Shown here one piece after another: positions 1 to 7,036 of a stretch of DNA of 15,208 nt (the first letter of the stretch is position 1; the number at the start of each line of letters is the position of its first letter). Below the pieces are notes generated by a model. That model had not been told where the DNA came from. It did not search any database and worked only from the letters and a program-made list of their open reading frames with translations. The stretch is from NCBI GenBank assembly GCA_018263405.1, contig JAANXG010000058.1:1-15208 (forward strand), in the 5' to 3' direction. The DNA is from Gammaproteobacteria bacterium (GTDB taxonomy: Bacteria; Pseudomonadota; Gammaproteobacteria; Arenicellales; JAANXG01). A program made the position numbers and the translations under genes.

Positions 1-30
1 TACAGGGAGGTATTGCATCCTTAGCTCCGT

Positions 31-127
31 AAACGGCACTTCCCTATGCCACTTCTTACAGCGTCCCTGAAAGACAACCCTACCCCCACATGATCGCCGA
101 CATTGCACGGACTTTTTGAGAAATTAC
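31..127. repeat. Left copy of a 97-bp inverted repeat bounding the window
   Basis: The sequence from 31 to 127 is the exact reverse complement of 15112-15208 when compared base by base by eye. Identity ends abruptly after 127. On the other side it cannot be followed, because the right copy runs off the window end; positions 1-30 may also belong to the repeat. It contains a small stem, GGCA (35-38) with TGCC (47-50). No long reading frame spans it. It is most likely a dispersed repeat or part of a mobile element at which an assembly stopped. The family is not recognised with confidence. Confidence 0.85.
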
Positions 128-169
128 TTGCGAGCGCTGCGAAACTGCCCGGAATGCTTGGCAATGTAG

Positions 170-197
170 ATTGCTTCGTCGCTTCGCTCCTCGCAAT
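170..197. repeat. REP-like short palindromic repeat downstream of hisE
   Basis: ATTGC (170-174) pairs with GCAAT (193-197) around a GCTTCG-rich core. On the minus strand the core reads GCGAGGAGCGAAGCGACG. This resembles, from memory, a short repeat scattered through intergenic regions of many unrelated bacteria. It lies about 31 bp past the hisE stop codon on the transcribed strand, where it could fold in the his mRNA 3' end. It is not a canonical terminator, because no T-tract follows the stem. Confidence 0.6.
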
Positions 198-228
198 GAT
201 GCATTCGATCGGAAGTTCCCCAAGTTAA

Positions 229-588
229 TCAGGAGCACCCTGTTTTGTCTCGTTCGGCCTTCTCCTTCAACCCCGAGGTACCGAATCTGCGCGCCAATTC
301 CTCCAGTACGTCTCCCGGCCCCAGCCCCTCATGGGACAATAACACCAGTGTATGAAACCACAGATCGGCGGCCTCATAAACCAAATGCCCGCGGTCGCCG
401 CCCTTGGCCGCAATGACCACTTCGAAAGACTCCTCCGCGAGCTTTTTCAATATCGCATCCAGTCCTTGCCGATGAAGCTTTGCGACATAGGATGACTCGG
501 GATCGGCCTGCTTGCGCTGCTCCAGCACGGCCGCCAAGTGGAACAGGTCTATATCACCCCTCGGGTTAGCCACCGTCGCCCCCGGCAT
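229..588 (-). CDS. hisE: HisE, phosphoribosyl-ATP pyrophosphatase
   Basis: This 119-residue cytoplasmic enzyme hydrolyses phosphoribosyl-ATP to phosphoribosyl-AMP and pyrophosphate, the second step of histidine synthesis. It has the all-alpha MazG-like fold signature. The metal-binding acidic residues fall in E52-E53-x-x-E56 and E72-x-x-D75. The stretch ADPESSYVAKL (about 29-39) and the ILKKLAEE segment are typical of the family. Length is slightly above the usual 105-110 residues because of the N-terminus. The ATG at 588 is used here, but a GTG at 573 (residue 6), preceded by a G-rich stretch, is a reasonable alternative. It is a separate gene, not fused to hisI as in enterics, and lies 27 nt after the hisI stop. 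It is the last gene of the his cluster before the window edge. Confidence 0.95.
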   Translation of the reverse strand: MPGATVANPRGDIDLFHLAAVLEQRKQADPESSYVAKLHRQGLDAILKKLAEESFEVVIAAKGGDRGHLVYEAADLWFHTLVLLSHEGLGPGDVLEELARRFGTSGLKEKAERDKTGCS

Positions 589-615
589 CCCACGGAATTT
601 TCGTGAAGTTGCCCA

Positions 616-1011
616 TCATCGATATATCTCATCCGGATCCCGAACCGGGGAATCCATCGTCAACCAATGCCCGTCTTCCAGTTTCCGAAAAAAGCAGCTT
701 CGTCTGCCCGTATGGCAAGCGATATCGCCGACTTGTTCGACACTGAGCAACACGGCATCGTTATCACAGTCCAGGCGCAGTTCCTTGACGAACTGAAAAT
801 AACCGGACTGCTCTCCCTTGTTCCAGAGCTTATGCCTCGACCGCGACCAATACACGGCTCGGCCCGTCTCGGCGGTGAGACGAAGCGCATACCGGTTCAT
901 CCACGCCAACATCAACAGTCTGCCGCTTTTTTCGTCCTGGACGACGGCGGGAATCAGCCCTTCTTCATTCCAGCGAATGTCTTCCAGCCACTTTTCCGTG
1001 GTGTGCGTCAT
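616..1011 (-). CDS. hisI: HisI, phosphoribosyl-AMP cyclohydrolase
   Basis: The enzyme opens the adenine ring of phosphoribosyl-AMP to give ProFAR, step three of histidine synthesis, in the cytoplasm. At 131 residues it is the stand-alone form. Visible signatures are MLAWMN (34-39), YWSRSR (54-59), and the metal site D81-C82-D83-N84-D85. C99-H100 and C106 follow. C82, C99 and C106 correspond to the family's zinc cysteines, and D81, D83 and D85 to the Mg2+ aspartates. The ATG at 1011 begins 3 nt after the hisF stop codon, with GAGGTGA at the end of hisF as a somewhat distant ribosome-binding site, so translation is probably coupled to hisF. hisE follows after 27 nt. Confidence 0.97.
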   Translation of the reverse strand: MTHTTEKWLEDIRWNEEGLIPAVVQDEKSGRLLMLAWMNRYALRLTAETGRAVYWSRSRHKLWNKGEQSGYFQFVKELRLDCDNDAVLLSVEQVGDIACHTGRRSCFFRKLEDGHWLTMDSPVRDPDEIYR

Positions 1012-1014
1012 TGT

Positions 1015-1785
1015 TCAGAGTCTCACCTCGATTCCACGTTCCGCCATGTATTGCTTGGCCTGCTGCACCGTGTACTCGCCGAAATGGAAGATGGAAGCGG
1101 CGAGTACGGCGTCGGCGCACCCTTCAACAATGCCCGCCACCAAATGGTCCAGGCCGCCAACCCCTCCACTGGCGATCACCGGTACCGGCACCGCTGTCGA
1201 AACGGCACAAGTCAATGCCACGTCGAAACCATCGCGGGTGCCGTCCCGGTCCATACTGGTCAATAGAATCTCCCCGGCACCGTATTTCGCCATCTTAATG
1301 GCCCACTGTACAGCATCGAGCCCGGTCGCGTGGCGGCCCCCGTGGGTAAATACTTCCCAGGACGGTGACATATCGTTGGAACTTTGTTTGGCGTCAATCG
1401 CGACAACGATGCATTGAGCCCCGAAGCACTCGCTGGCCTCGCGGACCAGGTGGGGATTTTTCACCGCCGCGGTATTGATGGAGACTTTGTCGGCTCCTGC
1501 CGCGAGCATAGAGCGAATATCGTCGACGCTGCGTATACCACCGCCAACGGTGAGCGGGATGAAAACCTGGTCCGCGACTTGCTCAACCACGTGAACCATC
1601 GTTGCCCGCTCTTCGGAGCTGGCAACGATATCCAGAAAAGTCACTTCATCGGCACCCTGTTCATCATACCGCTTGGCGACTTCCACCGGATCGCCGGCGT
1701 CACGGATATCGACGAAACGGACACCTTTCACCACGCGGCCATTGTCGACGTCCAGGCAAGGGATCACGCGCTTGGCCAGCCCCAC
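1015..1785 (-). CDS. hisF: HisF, imidazole glycerol phosphate synthase cyclase subunit
   Basis: This (beta/alpha)8-barrel subunit pairs with HisH. It uses ammonia released by HisH to turn PRFAR into imidazole glycerol phosphate and AICAR. At 256 residues it has the normal length. The N-terminus KRVIPCLDVDNGRVVKG carries the catalytic aspartate D12, and the second catalytic aspartate is D131 in VVAIDAK. The phosphate loops TVGGGIRS (79-86) and ASGGVGG are present. The start is GTG at 1785, 3 nt after the hisA stop, with GGGGG just upstream inside the hisA 3' end. The later gene hisI begins 3 nt after its stop. This tight hisA-hisF-hisI spacing indicates one transcript with coupled translation. 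Confidence 0.98.
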   Translation of the reverse strand: MGLAKRVIPCLDVDNGRVVKGVRFVDIRDAGDPVEVAKRYDEQGADEVTFLDIVASSEERATMVHVVEQVADQVFIPLTVGGGIRSVDDIRSMLAAGADKVSINTAAVKNPHLVREASECFGAQCIVVAIDAKQSSNDMSPSWEVFTHGGRHATGLDAVQWAIKMAKYGAGEILLTSMDRDGTRDGFDVALTCAVSTAVPVPVIASGGVGGLDHLVAGIVEGCADAVLAASIFHFGEYTVQQAKQYMAERGIEVRL

Positions 1786-1788
1786 GTG

Positions 1789-2526
1789 TTAACCCCCGTG
1801 TTGTTCGATGAGTTTCAAACCGGCGGCGAAATCCATGGATCCGTCGTAGATTGCCCGTCCCGTAATAGCGCCGGTCACACCCGAATCGCGGATTTCGAGC
1901 AGCCGTCTCAAATCGTCGAGGCTGGCGATGCCTCCGGCCGCATAAACCGGAATGCGAATCGCCTCGGCCAGCCGACGTGTCGCATCGATGTTAACGCCCG
2001 TCAACATACCGTCCCGCGAAATGTCCGTATAAATAATCGCTACGACACCGTCGTTTTCAAATCGCCGGGCCAGATCGATGACGTCATGCTTGGACAGCTT
2101 CGACCACCCTTCCACCGCCGGCTTCCCACCCTTGGCATCCAAACCGACAATGATGTGGTTGGGAAATTCCACACACATGTCGCTCACGAAATGCGGTTCA
2201 TTCACAGCCTTGGTGCCGAGGATCGCATACTGAACACCGACCTCGAGATAGGCCTCAATGGTCTCCTCGCTTCTTATCCCGCCCCCGATTTGTATCGGAA
2301 TTTCCGGAAACTGTTGTGCGATACGATAGACGGCATTCGTGTTGACGGGTCGACCCGCTATGGCGCCGTCGAGGTCGACGATATGGAGACGCTGGGTGCC
2401 CGCGTCGACCCACCTCCGCGCGGCGGCGACGGGATCGACCTCGTAAACGGTCGATTCGTCCATGTTGCCCTGCCGCAACCGGACGCACCGCCCGTTTTGA
2501 ATGTCTATGGCCGGAATCAGTAACAT
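1789..2526 (-). CDS. hisA: HisA, ProFAR isomerase
   Basis: HisA (245 residues) isomerises the aminoaldose ProFAR to the aminoketose PRFAR, the substrate of HisFH. It is a half-repeat (beta/alpha)8 barrel homologous to HisF. Key residues are D8 in LIPAIDIQNG and D130 in VGLDAKGG, the acid/base pair of the family. The phosphate-binding IGGGIRS (80-86) and AAGGI segments are also seen. The start is ATG at 2526; hisH ends 43 nt upstream and hisF starts 3 nt downstream. The long plus-strand open frame across this gene is an antisense by-product of codon bias. Confidence 0.98.
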   Translation of the reverse strand: MLLIPAIDIQNGRCVRLRQGNMDESTVYEVDPVAAARRWVDAGTQRLHIVDLDGAIAGRPVNTNAVYRIAQQFPEIPIQIGGGIRSEETIEAYLEVGVQYAILGTKAVNEPHFVSDMCVEFPNHIIVGLDAKGGKPAVEGWSKLSKHDVIDLARRFENDGVVAIIYTDISRDGMLTGVNIDATRRLAEAIRIPVYAAGGIASLDDLRRLLEIRDSGVTGAITGRAIYDGSMDFAAGLKLIEQHGG

Positions 2527-2569
2527 CGAAGGGCGTGACCCCGGGGCGCTGTTATAAGAACTGAGCCGA

Positions 2570-3244
2570 TTACAGCGTCCCGTCCCAGTGGATAAAATTG
2601 CCCAGCAATTTTAATCCGTTTTGCTGGCTCTTTTCAGGATGGAATTGGATGGCGAACGCATTTCGATTCCCGGCAGCCGCGGCGAATTCCAGACCGTAAC
2701 TCGTTACACCGTAAACTTCGCCGGCCGCATCGGGGAACGCGCAGTAACTATGCACGAAATAGAACCAGGCGCACTGTTCGATGCCCTGCCATAAAGGATG
2801 CTCATGGGTCTGACAAACGTTGTTCCAGCCCATGTGGGGGATCTTGAGTTTCCGGCCGCTATCGGGGTCGTTGAACGAGCCGGACGTGCCGCCACCCGCT
2901 TCGAGGAAATGCCGGACTTCGCCGCTCAAAACGCCCAAACCTTCGACACCGCCGTCCTCGGAACTGCGAGCGTACAGGGCCTGTAGGCCGATGCAGATCC
3001 CGAGAAAAGGTTTAGCTCCCATCGATTCGACAAGTGTGTCGAGGAGAGCCGGGTTGCTCCGGAGCCTGCCCATAACCGAGCCGATGGCGCTTTGCCCCGG
3101 AAAGACGATTCTCTCGGCCCGGGAGACGTCCCCGGCCGCGTCGCTTACGCGCACCTCGCAGTCACCCCGGCCCGCCGTTTCCAGCGCCCGGGCGACCGAA
3201 CGCAGATTGCCGGTCCCCAAATCGATGACCGCGATACGATTCAT
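2570..3244 (-). CDS. hisH: HisH, imidazole glycerol phosphate synthase glutaminase subunit
   Basis: This class I glutamine amidotransferase hydrolyses glutamine and channels ammonia to HisF. The catalytic triad is visible: C84 in LGICIGLQ, H202 and E204 in FHPEKS. The open frame extends upstream to 3325, into the end of hisB. The family N-terminus, MNRIAVIDLGTGNLRSV, starts at the ATG at 3244, preceded by a weak AGGGAT ribosome-binding site, so that start was chosen and gives 224 residues. A Gly-rich insertion near residues 116-131 (GGGTSGSFNDPDSG) makes it a little longer than the 196-212 residues typical of many homologues. hisB ends 46 nt upstream. Confidence 0.96.
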   Translation of the reverse strand: MNRIAVIDLGTGNLRSVARALETAGRGDCEVRVSDAAGDVSRAERIVFPGQSAIGSVMGRLRSNPALLDTLVESMGAKPFLGICIGLQALYARSSEDGGVEGLGVLSGEVRHFLEAGGGTSGSFNDPDSGRKLKIPHMGWNNVCQTHEHPLWQGIEQCAWFYFVHSYCAFPDAAGEVYGVTSYGLEFAAAAGNRNAFAIQFHPEKSQQNGLKLLGNFIHWDGTL

Positions 3245-3290
3245 TGATCCCTGAGTCAGGTCGGCGTCATCGGGAATTGACGAACCCGGG

Positions 3291-3884
3291 TTACAGAGAT
3301 CCTTTGGTAGACGGTACCGCCCCATGCCGCTGACTGTCTATTTCCTTCGCCATGCGTAGCGCGCGGCCGAATGCCTTGAATACCGTTTCGGCAATATGGT
3401 GAACATTCTTGCCCCGCAGGTTATCGATGTGCAGGGTCACATAAGCGTGGTTGCAGAAACCCTGAAAAAATTCACGCAACAAATCGACGTCGAAACCGCC
3501 GATCCGGGCACGGGGATACTCCACTGCGTATTCCAACCCGGGGCGTCCGGAAAAATCGATCACCGCACGGCTCAACGCCTCGTCCAATGGTACGTAGGCA
3601 TAGCCGTAACGTTGTATCCCCGCTTTGTCGCCGACGGCCTGCGCCACCGCCAGGCCGATAGCGATCCCGATGTCTTCGACGGTGTGATGAGCATCGATGT
3701 CCAAGTCCCCTTCCGCTTCCACTCTCAGATCGATCAAACCGTGCCGGGCCACTTGGTCAAGCATATGCTCCAGGAAAGGAATACCGGTTGAGAACGACCC
3801 CGTGCCATCCCCGTCCAGATTCACTGAAACGGTGATGCGGGTTTCCTTGGTAACGCGGTCGATATTGGCTTCGCGGCCGGCCAT
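3291..3884 (-). CDS. hisB: HisB, imidazoleglycerol-phosphate dehydratase (monofunctional)
   Basis: HisB dehydrates imidazole glycerol phosphate to imidazole acetol phosphate. The protein (197 residues) contains only the dehydratase domain and lacks the N-terminal HAD phosphatase seen in enteric bifunctional HisB. Histidinol-phosphate phosphatase must therefore be encoded elsewhere. Duplicated Mn-binding motifs are seen: FLEHML with H40, H48, AHHTVED with H66, H67 and E70, then H146, H152 and VHHIAE with H162, H163 and E166. The start is ATG at 3884. The 94-nt gap from hisC is the largest inside the his cluster and contains a candidate promoter. Confidence 0.98.
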   Translation of the reverse strand: MAGREANIDRVTKETRITVSVNLDGDGTGSFSTGIPFLEHMLDQVARHGLIDLRVEAEGDLDIDAHHTVEDIGIAIGLAVAQAVGDKAGIQRYGYAYVPLDEALSRAVIDFSGRPGLEYAVEYPRARIGGFDVDLLREFFQGFCNHAYVTLHIDNLRGKNVHHIAETVFKAFGRALRMAKEIDSQRHGAVPSTKGSL

Positions 3885-3917
3885 GGGGGAATCGGATTAG
3901 AATCACGGAAGTTTGCG

Positions 3918-3926
3918 ACTATAGCA
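3918..3926 (-). promoter_or_regulatory. Candidate extended -10 promoter upstream of hisB
   Basis: On the minus strand, TGCTATAGT matches the extended -10 form TGnTATAAT with one difference. The -10 hexamer TATAGT ends about 34 nt before the hisB ATG. No good -35 hexamer is seen at 16-18 nt spacing, which is tolerable for an extended -10 site. A short stem, ATGGC/GCCAT (3934-3948), lies just upstream. Prediction from sequence only. Confidence 0.4.
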
Positions 3927-3978
3927 AAACACAATGGCCAAGAGCCATGGAAAGCAAGTGGTTCACGTTCTCGCCGGC

Positions 3979-5112
3979 TTATCGAGAACTCGCCGACCCG
4001 GGTATCGCCGCCAGAAATCGATCGTTTTCCGAGGGCGTACCGATTGTGACGCGCAGACATTCCGCCAGCGCCGGATGCGCATCGGAGAGATTCTTGATCA
4101 GCACTTCCCCATTCAGAAGAGATTGAAACACCTCACCGGCGGAATGATCGCGGCAACGAAATAAAATGAAATTGGCATCGCTACGAAAACAATCATAGCC
4201 GGCCTCGTTCAAGGACTCATGAACACGACGGCGCTCTGCCTTGATTTCCTCCGTCTGCCGCATGAAGACATCGAGATGTTCGAGCGCGAATTCCACGCTC
4301 TTTTGAGTCAGCACTCCCACGTTGTAGGGGAGCCGCACCTTCTCGAATTGTCCGATCCAGGCCGGATGCCCCACGGCAAAACCCAGCCGGAGGCCGGCGA
4401 GCCCCAGCTTGGACAACGTACGCATGACTACCACGTTGGGATATTGTTCCAGGCAATGCATCAACGACTGCTTGGCAAACGCGTGGTAGGCCTCGTCGAT
4501 CACGACCAGGCCGTTCGCGGCGTCGATTATCCGCCGGATTACCTTCTCGTCGAACAGGTTCCCGGTCGGGTTGTTCGGGTAAGCGATAAAAACCACCGCC
4601 GGGCGATGCCGGCGAATTGCCGACAGCATTGCATCGGCATCCAGACCAAAACCCGTGTCAAGCGGAATGCCGACGAACTCGGCGTCCGCAAAACCGGCAA
4701 TCGTTTCGTACATGACGAATGTTGGAACCGGGGTAAGAACGGGACCGCCTGTCGCGGTCTGGATAATCTGAATGATTTCGTCCGACCCGTTACCCAGCAG
4801 GATGGACGCGTCCCGGGAGATTCCAAAAACGGTATGCAGTTTTTCCTTTAAGTCCGCGGCGCGGGCATCGGGGTATCGGTTCAACTCGGCGTTGCGCAGG
4901 ACATCGAGCCATTCTTCTCGAAGCGCCGGCGGCAGGCTGTAGGGATTTTCCATCGCATCCAATTTGACCCGGTCATGGGCCGGCGTTACGGGATAAGCGG
5001 ACAAAGCCCGAATGGCCGGGCGCACGACTTCCAACACCAGGCGCTCCGTATCGGAACCGGACGACCGTTTCACCGGGTCAGTCACTTCCCCGGTATTCCG
5101 CGGAGCGCGCAT
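3979..5112 (-). CDS. hisC: HisC, histidinol-phosphate aminotransferase
   Basis: This fold-type I PLP enzyme transaminates imidazole acetol phosphate with glutamate to give histidinol phosphate. Signatures are YPNNPTGN (178-185, with N181), VIDEAYHAF (204-212, D206 and Y209), RTLSKLGLAGLRLG with PLP lysine K235 and R242, and a C-terminal substrate arginine in RVTIG. At 377 residues it is about 15-25 longer than typical, because the first 20 or so residues (MRAPRNTGEVTDPVKRSSGS) look non-conserved. The ATG at 5112 overlaps hisD by 35 nt and has no clear ribosome-binding site. GTG codons at 5085 or 5073 are alternative starts, the latter 4 nt after the hisD stop. Function is firm; the exact start is not. 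Confidence 0.95.
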   Translation of the reverse strand: MRAPRNTGEVTDPVKRSSGSDTERLVLEVVRPAIRALSAYPVTPAHDRVKLDAMENPYSLPPALREEWLDVLRNAELNRYPDARAADLKEKLHTVFGISRDASILLGNGSDEIIQIIQTATGGPVLTPVPTFVMYETIAGFADAEFVGIPLDTGFGLDADAMLSAIRRHRPAVVFIAYPNNPTGNLFDEKVIRRIIDAANGLVVIDEAYHAFAKQSLMHCLEQYPNVVVMRTLSKLGLAGLRLGFAVGHPAWIGQFEKVRLPYNVGVLTQKSVEFALEHLDVFMRQTEEIKAERRRVHESLNEAGYDCFRSDANFILFRCRDHSAGEVFQSLLNGEVLIKNLSDAHPALAECLRVTIGTPSENDRFLAAIPGSASSR

Positions 5113-6388
5113 GGGCTGTCAGCGATTCGGCGCGAGCCAGCACCGATGCGGTTTTCGACATGGCACGCGCCCCTTCTTCGGAACAAGCGATAACGCTGGT
5201 GCGTTTTTGAAAATCATACACCCCGAGTGGCGAGCTGAATCTCGCGGTGCCGGAGGTCGGCAAAACATGGTTGGGTCCCGCACAATAGTCTCCCAGCGCC
5301 TCCGCGCTGTTCGGACCAACAAAAATCGCACCGGCGTGGCGAATCCGGTTCACAAAAGATTCGGCATCGCGTATCAGCAACTCGAGATGCTCCGGCGCGA
5401 TACGGTTGACCAGCTCCGACGCTCGCTCCAGATTCGGCACAGCGATCAGCGCCCCTTGCCCGGCAAGAGCCGCGGCGATGATATCCCGACGCTCCATTTC
5501 CGGAAGCAAGCGGGTGATCGCCCGTGCGACCTCATCGAGGTAATCCCGGTCGCTGGAAATCAGGATCGACTGTGCAAGCTCGTCGTGCTCGGCCTGTGCG
5601 AACAGATCCACCGCGACCCAATTGGCATCCACACTGTCGTCCCCCACGATCACGACTTCGGAAGGCCCGGCGATCATATCGATACCGACTTCTCCGAAAA
5701 CCAGTCGCTTGGCAGTCGCTACATAGATGTTGCCCGGCCCCACCACCTTGTCCACCCGCGGTATCGTCCCGGTGCCGTAGGCCAGCGCCGCCACCGCCTG
5801 GGCGCCACCTATACAGAACACGCGATCGACCCCTGCAATTCGCGCCGCCGCCAGCACCAAATCGTTCATCCGGCGCTCCGGCGTGGGAACGGTCATAACC
5901 AGCTCCGATACGCCGGCAAGTTTGGCCGGAATGGCATTCATCAATACCGACGACGGATAAGCGGCCTTGCCGCCGGGCACATACAGGCCCACCCGGTCCA
6001 GTGGTGTTACACGCTGGCCCAGGCGGGTGCCGTCGTTCTCTTCATAGTTCCAGGAGGACTGGTTCTGCTTTTCGTGAAAGCGGCGAATCCGCTCGGCGGC
6101 GTGTTCCAGTGCTCCGCGTTCGACTTGGGAAATCCGCTCCATGGCGGCGTCCAGACACCGGCTGTCGAGCTCTAGATCACGGCATGACCGAACCTCAAAA
6201 CCGTCGAACCGTTTCGTATACGCCACCAAAGCTTCGTCGCCATCGAGACGGACGCGTTTTAGTATCTCCAACACCACGGCGGTTACCGATTCTCGATCAC
6301 CCTCGCCACGACGCAGCAAATCGGCGACTTTGAGTTCGAAATCCGGACTCTCGGCATCAAGCCTCCGGATAGATTCTTTACCGTCCAT
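5078..6388 (-). CDS. hisD: HisD, histidinol dehydrogenase
   Basis: HisD performs the last two steps, oxidising histidinol to histidine with two NAD+. It is a Zn-dependent cytoplasmic enzyme of normal length (436 residues). Zinc and catalytic residues line up with the family: Q265 and H268 in FAQAEHDE, E333-H334 in APEHLEL, D367 in GDYCAGPNHVLP, and H426 in ESLTAHA. The signature GLYVPGGKAAYPSSVLMNA begins near 134. The frame is open up to 6469, but that part runs inside hisG. The ATG at 6388 matches the usual family length and gives an 11-nt overlap with hisG. hisC starts before its stop codon. Confidence 0.98.
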   Translation of the reverse strand: MDGKESIRRLDAESPDFELKVADLLRRGEGDRESVTAVVLEILKRVRLDGDEALVAYTKRFDGFEVRSCRDLELDSRCLDAAMERISQVERGALEHAAERIRRFHEKQNQSSWNYEENDGTRLGQRVTPLDRVGLYVPGGKAAYPSSVLMNAIPAKLAGVSELVMTVPTPERRMNDLVLAAARIAGVDRVFCIGGAQAVAALAYGTGTIPRVDKVVGPGNIYVATAKRLVFGEVGIDMIAGPSEVVIVGDDSVDANWVAVDLFAQAEHDELAQSILISSDRDYLDEVARAITRLLPEMERRDIIAAALAGQGALIAVPNLERASELVNRIAPEHLELLIRDAESFVNRIRHAGAIFVGPNSAEALGDYCAGPNHVLPTSGTARFSSPLGVYDFQKRTSVIACSEEGARAMSKTASVLARAESLTAHARSAEYRGSD

Positions 6389-7034
6389 TTTTGTGTACAG
6401 CGTTTTGTATCGATTGAATAACTTGCTCCAACGGTCCGGACTGCATCCGCAACGCCGCCAGATTGGCAATCAAGCGAGCGCTGACGTCAACGATCGATTC
6501 GACCTCCACCAGGTCGTTCGCCGCCAGGGTCCCTCCCGTATCCGCCAAGTCGACGATACGGTCGGATAACCCCATTAGGGGTGCCAGCTCCATGGACCCG
6601 TAAAGCTTGATGATCTGGGCTTGTACGCCCTTGGCCGCGAAGTGGCGCCGCGTGATGTTCGGATACTTGGTGGCGATTCGCAAACGTTGCCGGTACACGG
6701 GGTCATCCCGCTCGGCGATGGAAACCGGTTCCGCCACAACCAGCCGGCATGTCGCAAAGCCCAGATCCAGCAATTCCGCCAGATCGCCGCCGCCGTGCTC
6801 CAGCAGCACATCCTTGCCGACGATGCCGAGCTGTGCGGCGCCAAACTGAACATAGGTAGGCACATCAGCACCGCGAATAACCACTAGCCGCGCTTTGCCG
6901 GATTCGGTATTCAGCGTCAGTTTTCGGCTCGTGGCGGGCGATTCAATCGGCCCCAAACCCACCCGCTCGAACAGCGGCAGTGCCTCTTCCAGTATCCGGC
7001 CCTTGGCCAGCGCAATCTTGACCGGCACGTTCAC
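6378..7034 (-). CDS. hisG: HisG, ATP phosphoribosyltransferase, short form
   Basis: HisG condenses ATP with PRPP, the first and feedback-regulated step of histidine synthesis. At 218 residues this is the short catalytic form. It ends shortly after the second phosphoribosyltransferase-like lobe and lacks the C-terminal ACT-like domain that senses histidine in the roughly 300-residue form. Recognisable segments are KIALAKGRILEEALPLF (6-22), the LGIVGKD stretch, IATKYPN (119-125) and the PRPP loop DLADTGGTL. The start is GTG at 7034, 2 nt after the murA stop; GTG at residue 3 is an alternative. In known cases HisG-S works only with HisZ, which would have to lie outside this window. Confidence 0.96.
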   Translation of the reverse strand: MNVPVKIALAKGRILEEALPLFERVGLGPIESPATSRKLTLNTESGKARLVVIRGADVPTYVQFGAAQLGIVGKDVLLEHGGGDLAELLDLGFATCRLVVAEPVSIAERDDPVYRQRLRIATKYPNITRRHFAAKGVQAQIIKLYGSMELAPLMGLSDRIVDLADTGGTLAANDLVEVESIVDVSARLIANLAALRMQSGPLEQVIQSIQNAVHKNGR

Positions 7035-7036
7035 CG

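Noticed and set aside
1384..2523. 379-codon plus-strand open frame antisense to hisF and hisA
   Set aside because: The minus-strand genes are unmistakable, with catalytic residues in place. The plus-strand translation shows no family motif and no ribosome-binding site, and is a codon-bias by-product.
3245..3325. N-terminal extension of HisH
   Set aside because: The frame is open to 3325 but overlaps hisB. The family N-terminus, MNRIAVIDLG, begins at the ATG at 3244.
5012..6175. 387-codon plus-strand open frame antisense to hisC and hisD
   Set aside because: It is antisense to well-supported hisD and hisC, has low-complexity Arg/His/Gln-rich composition and no recognisable domain.
6389..6469. 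N-terminal extension of HisD
   Set aside because: The added residues lie within the hisG coding end and resemble no HisD N-terminus. The ATG at 6388 gives the usual family length.
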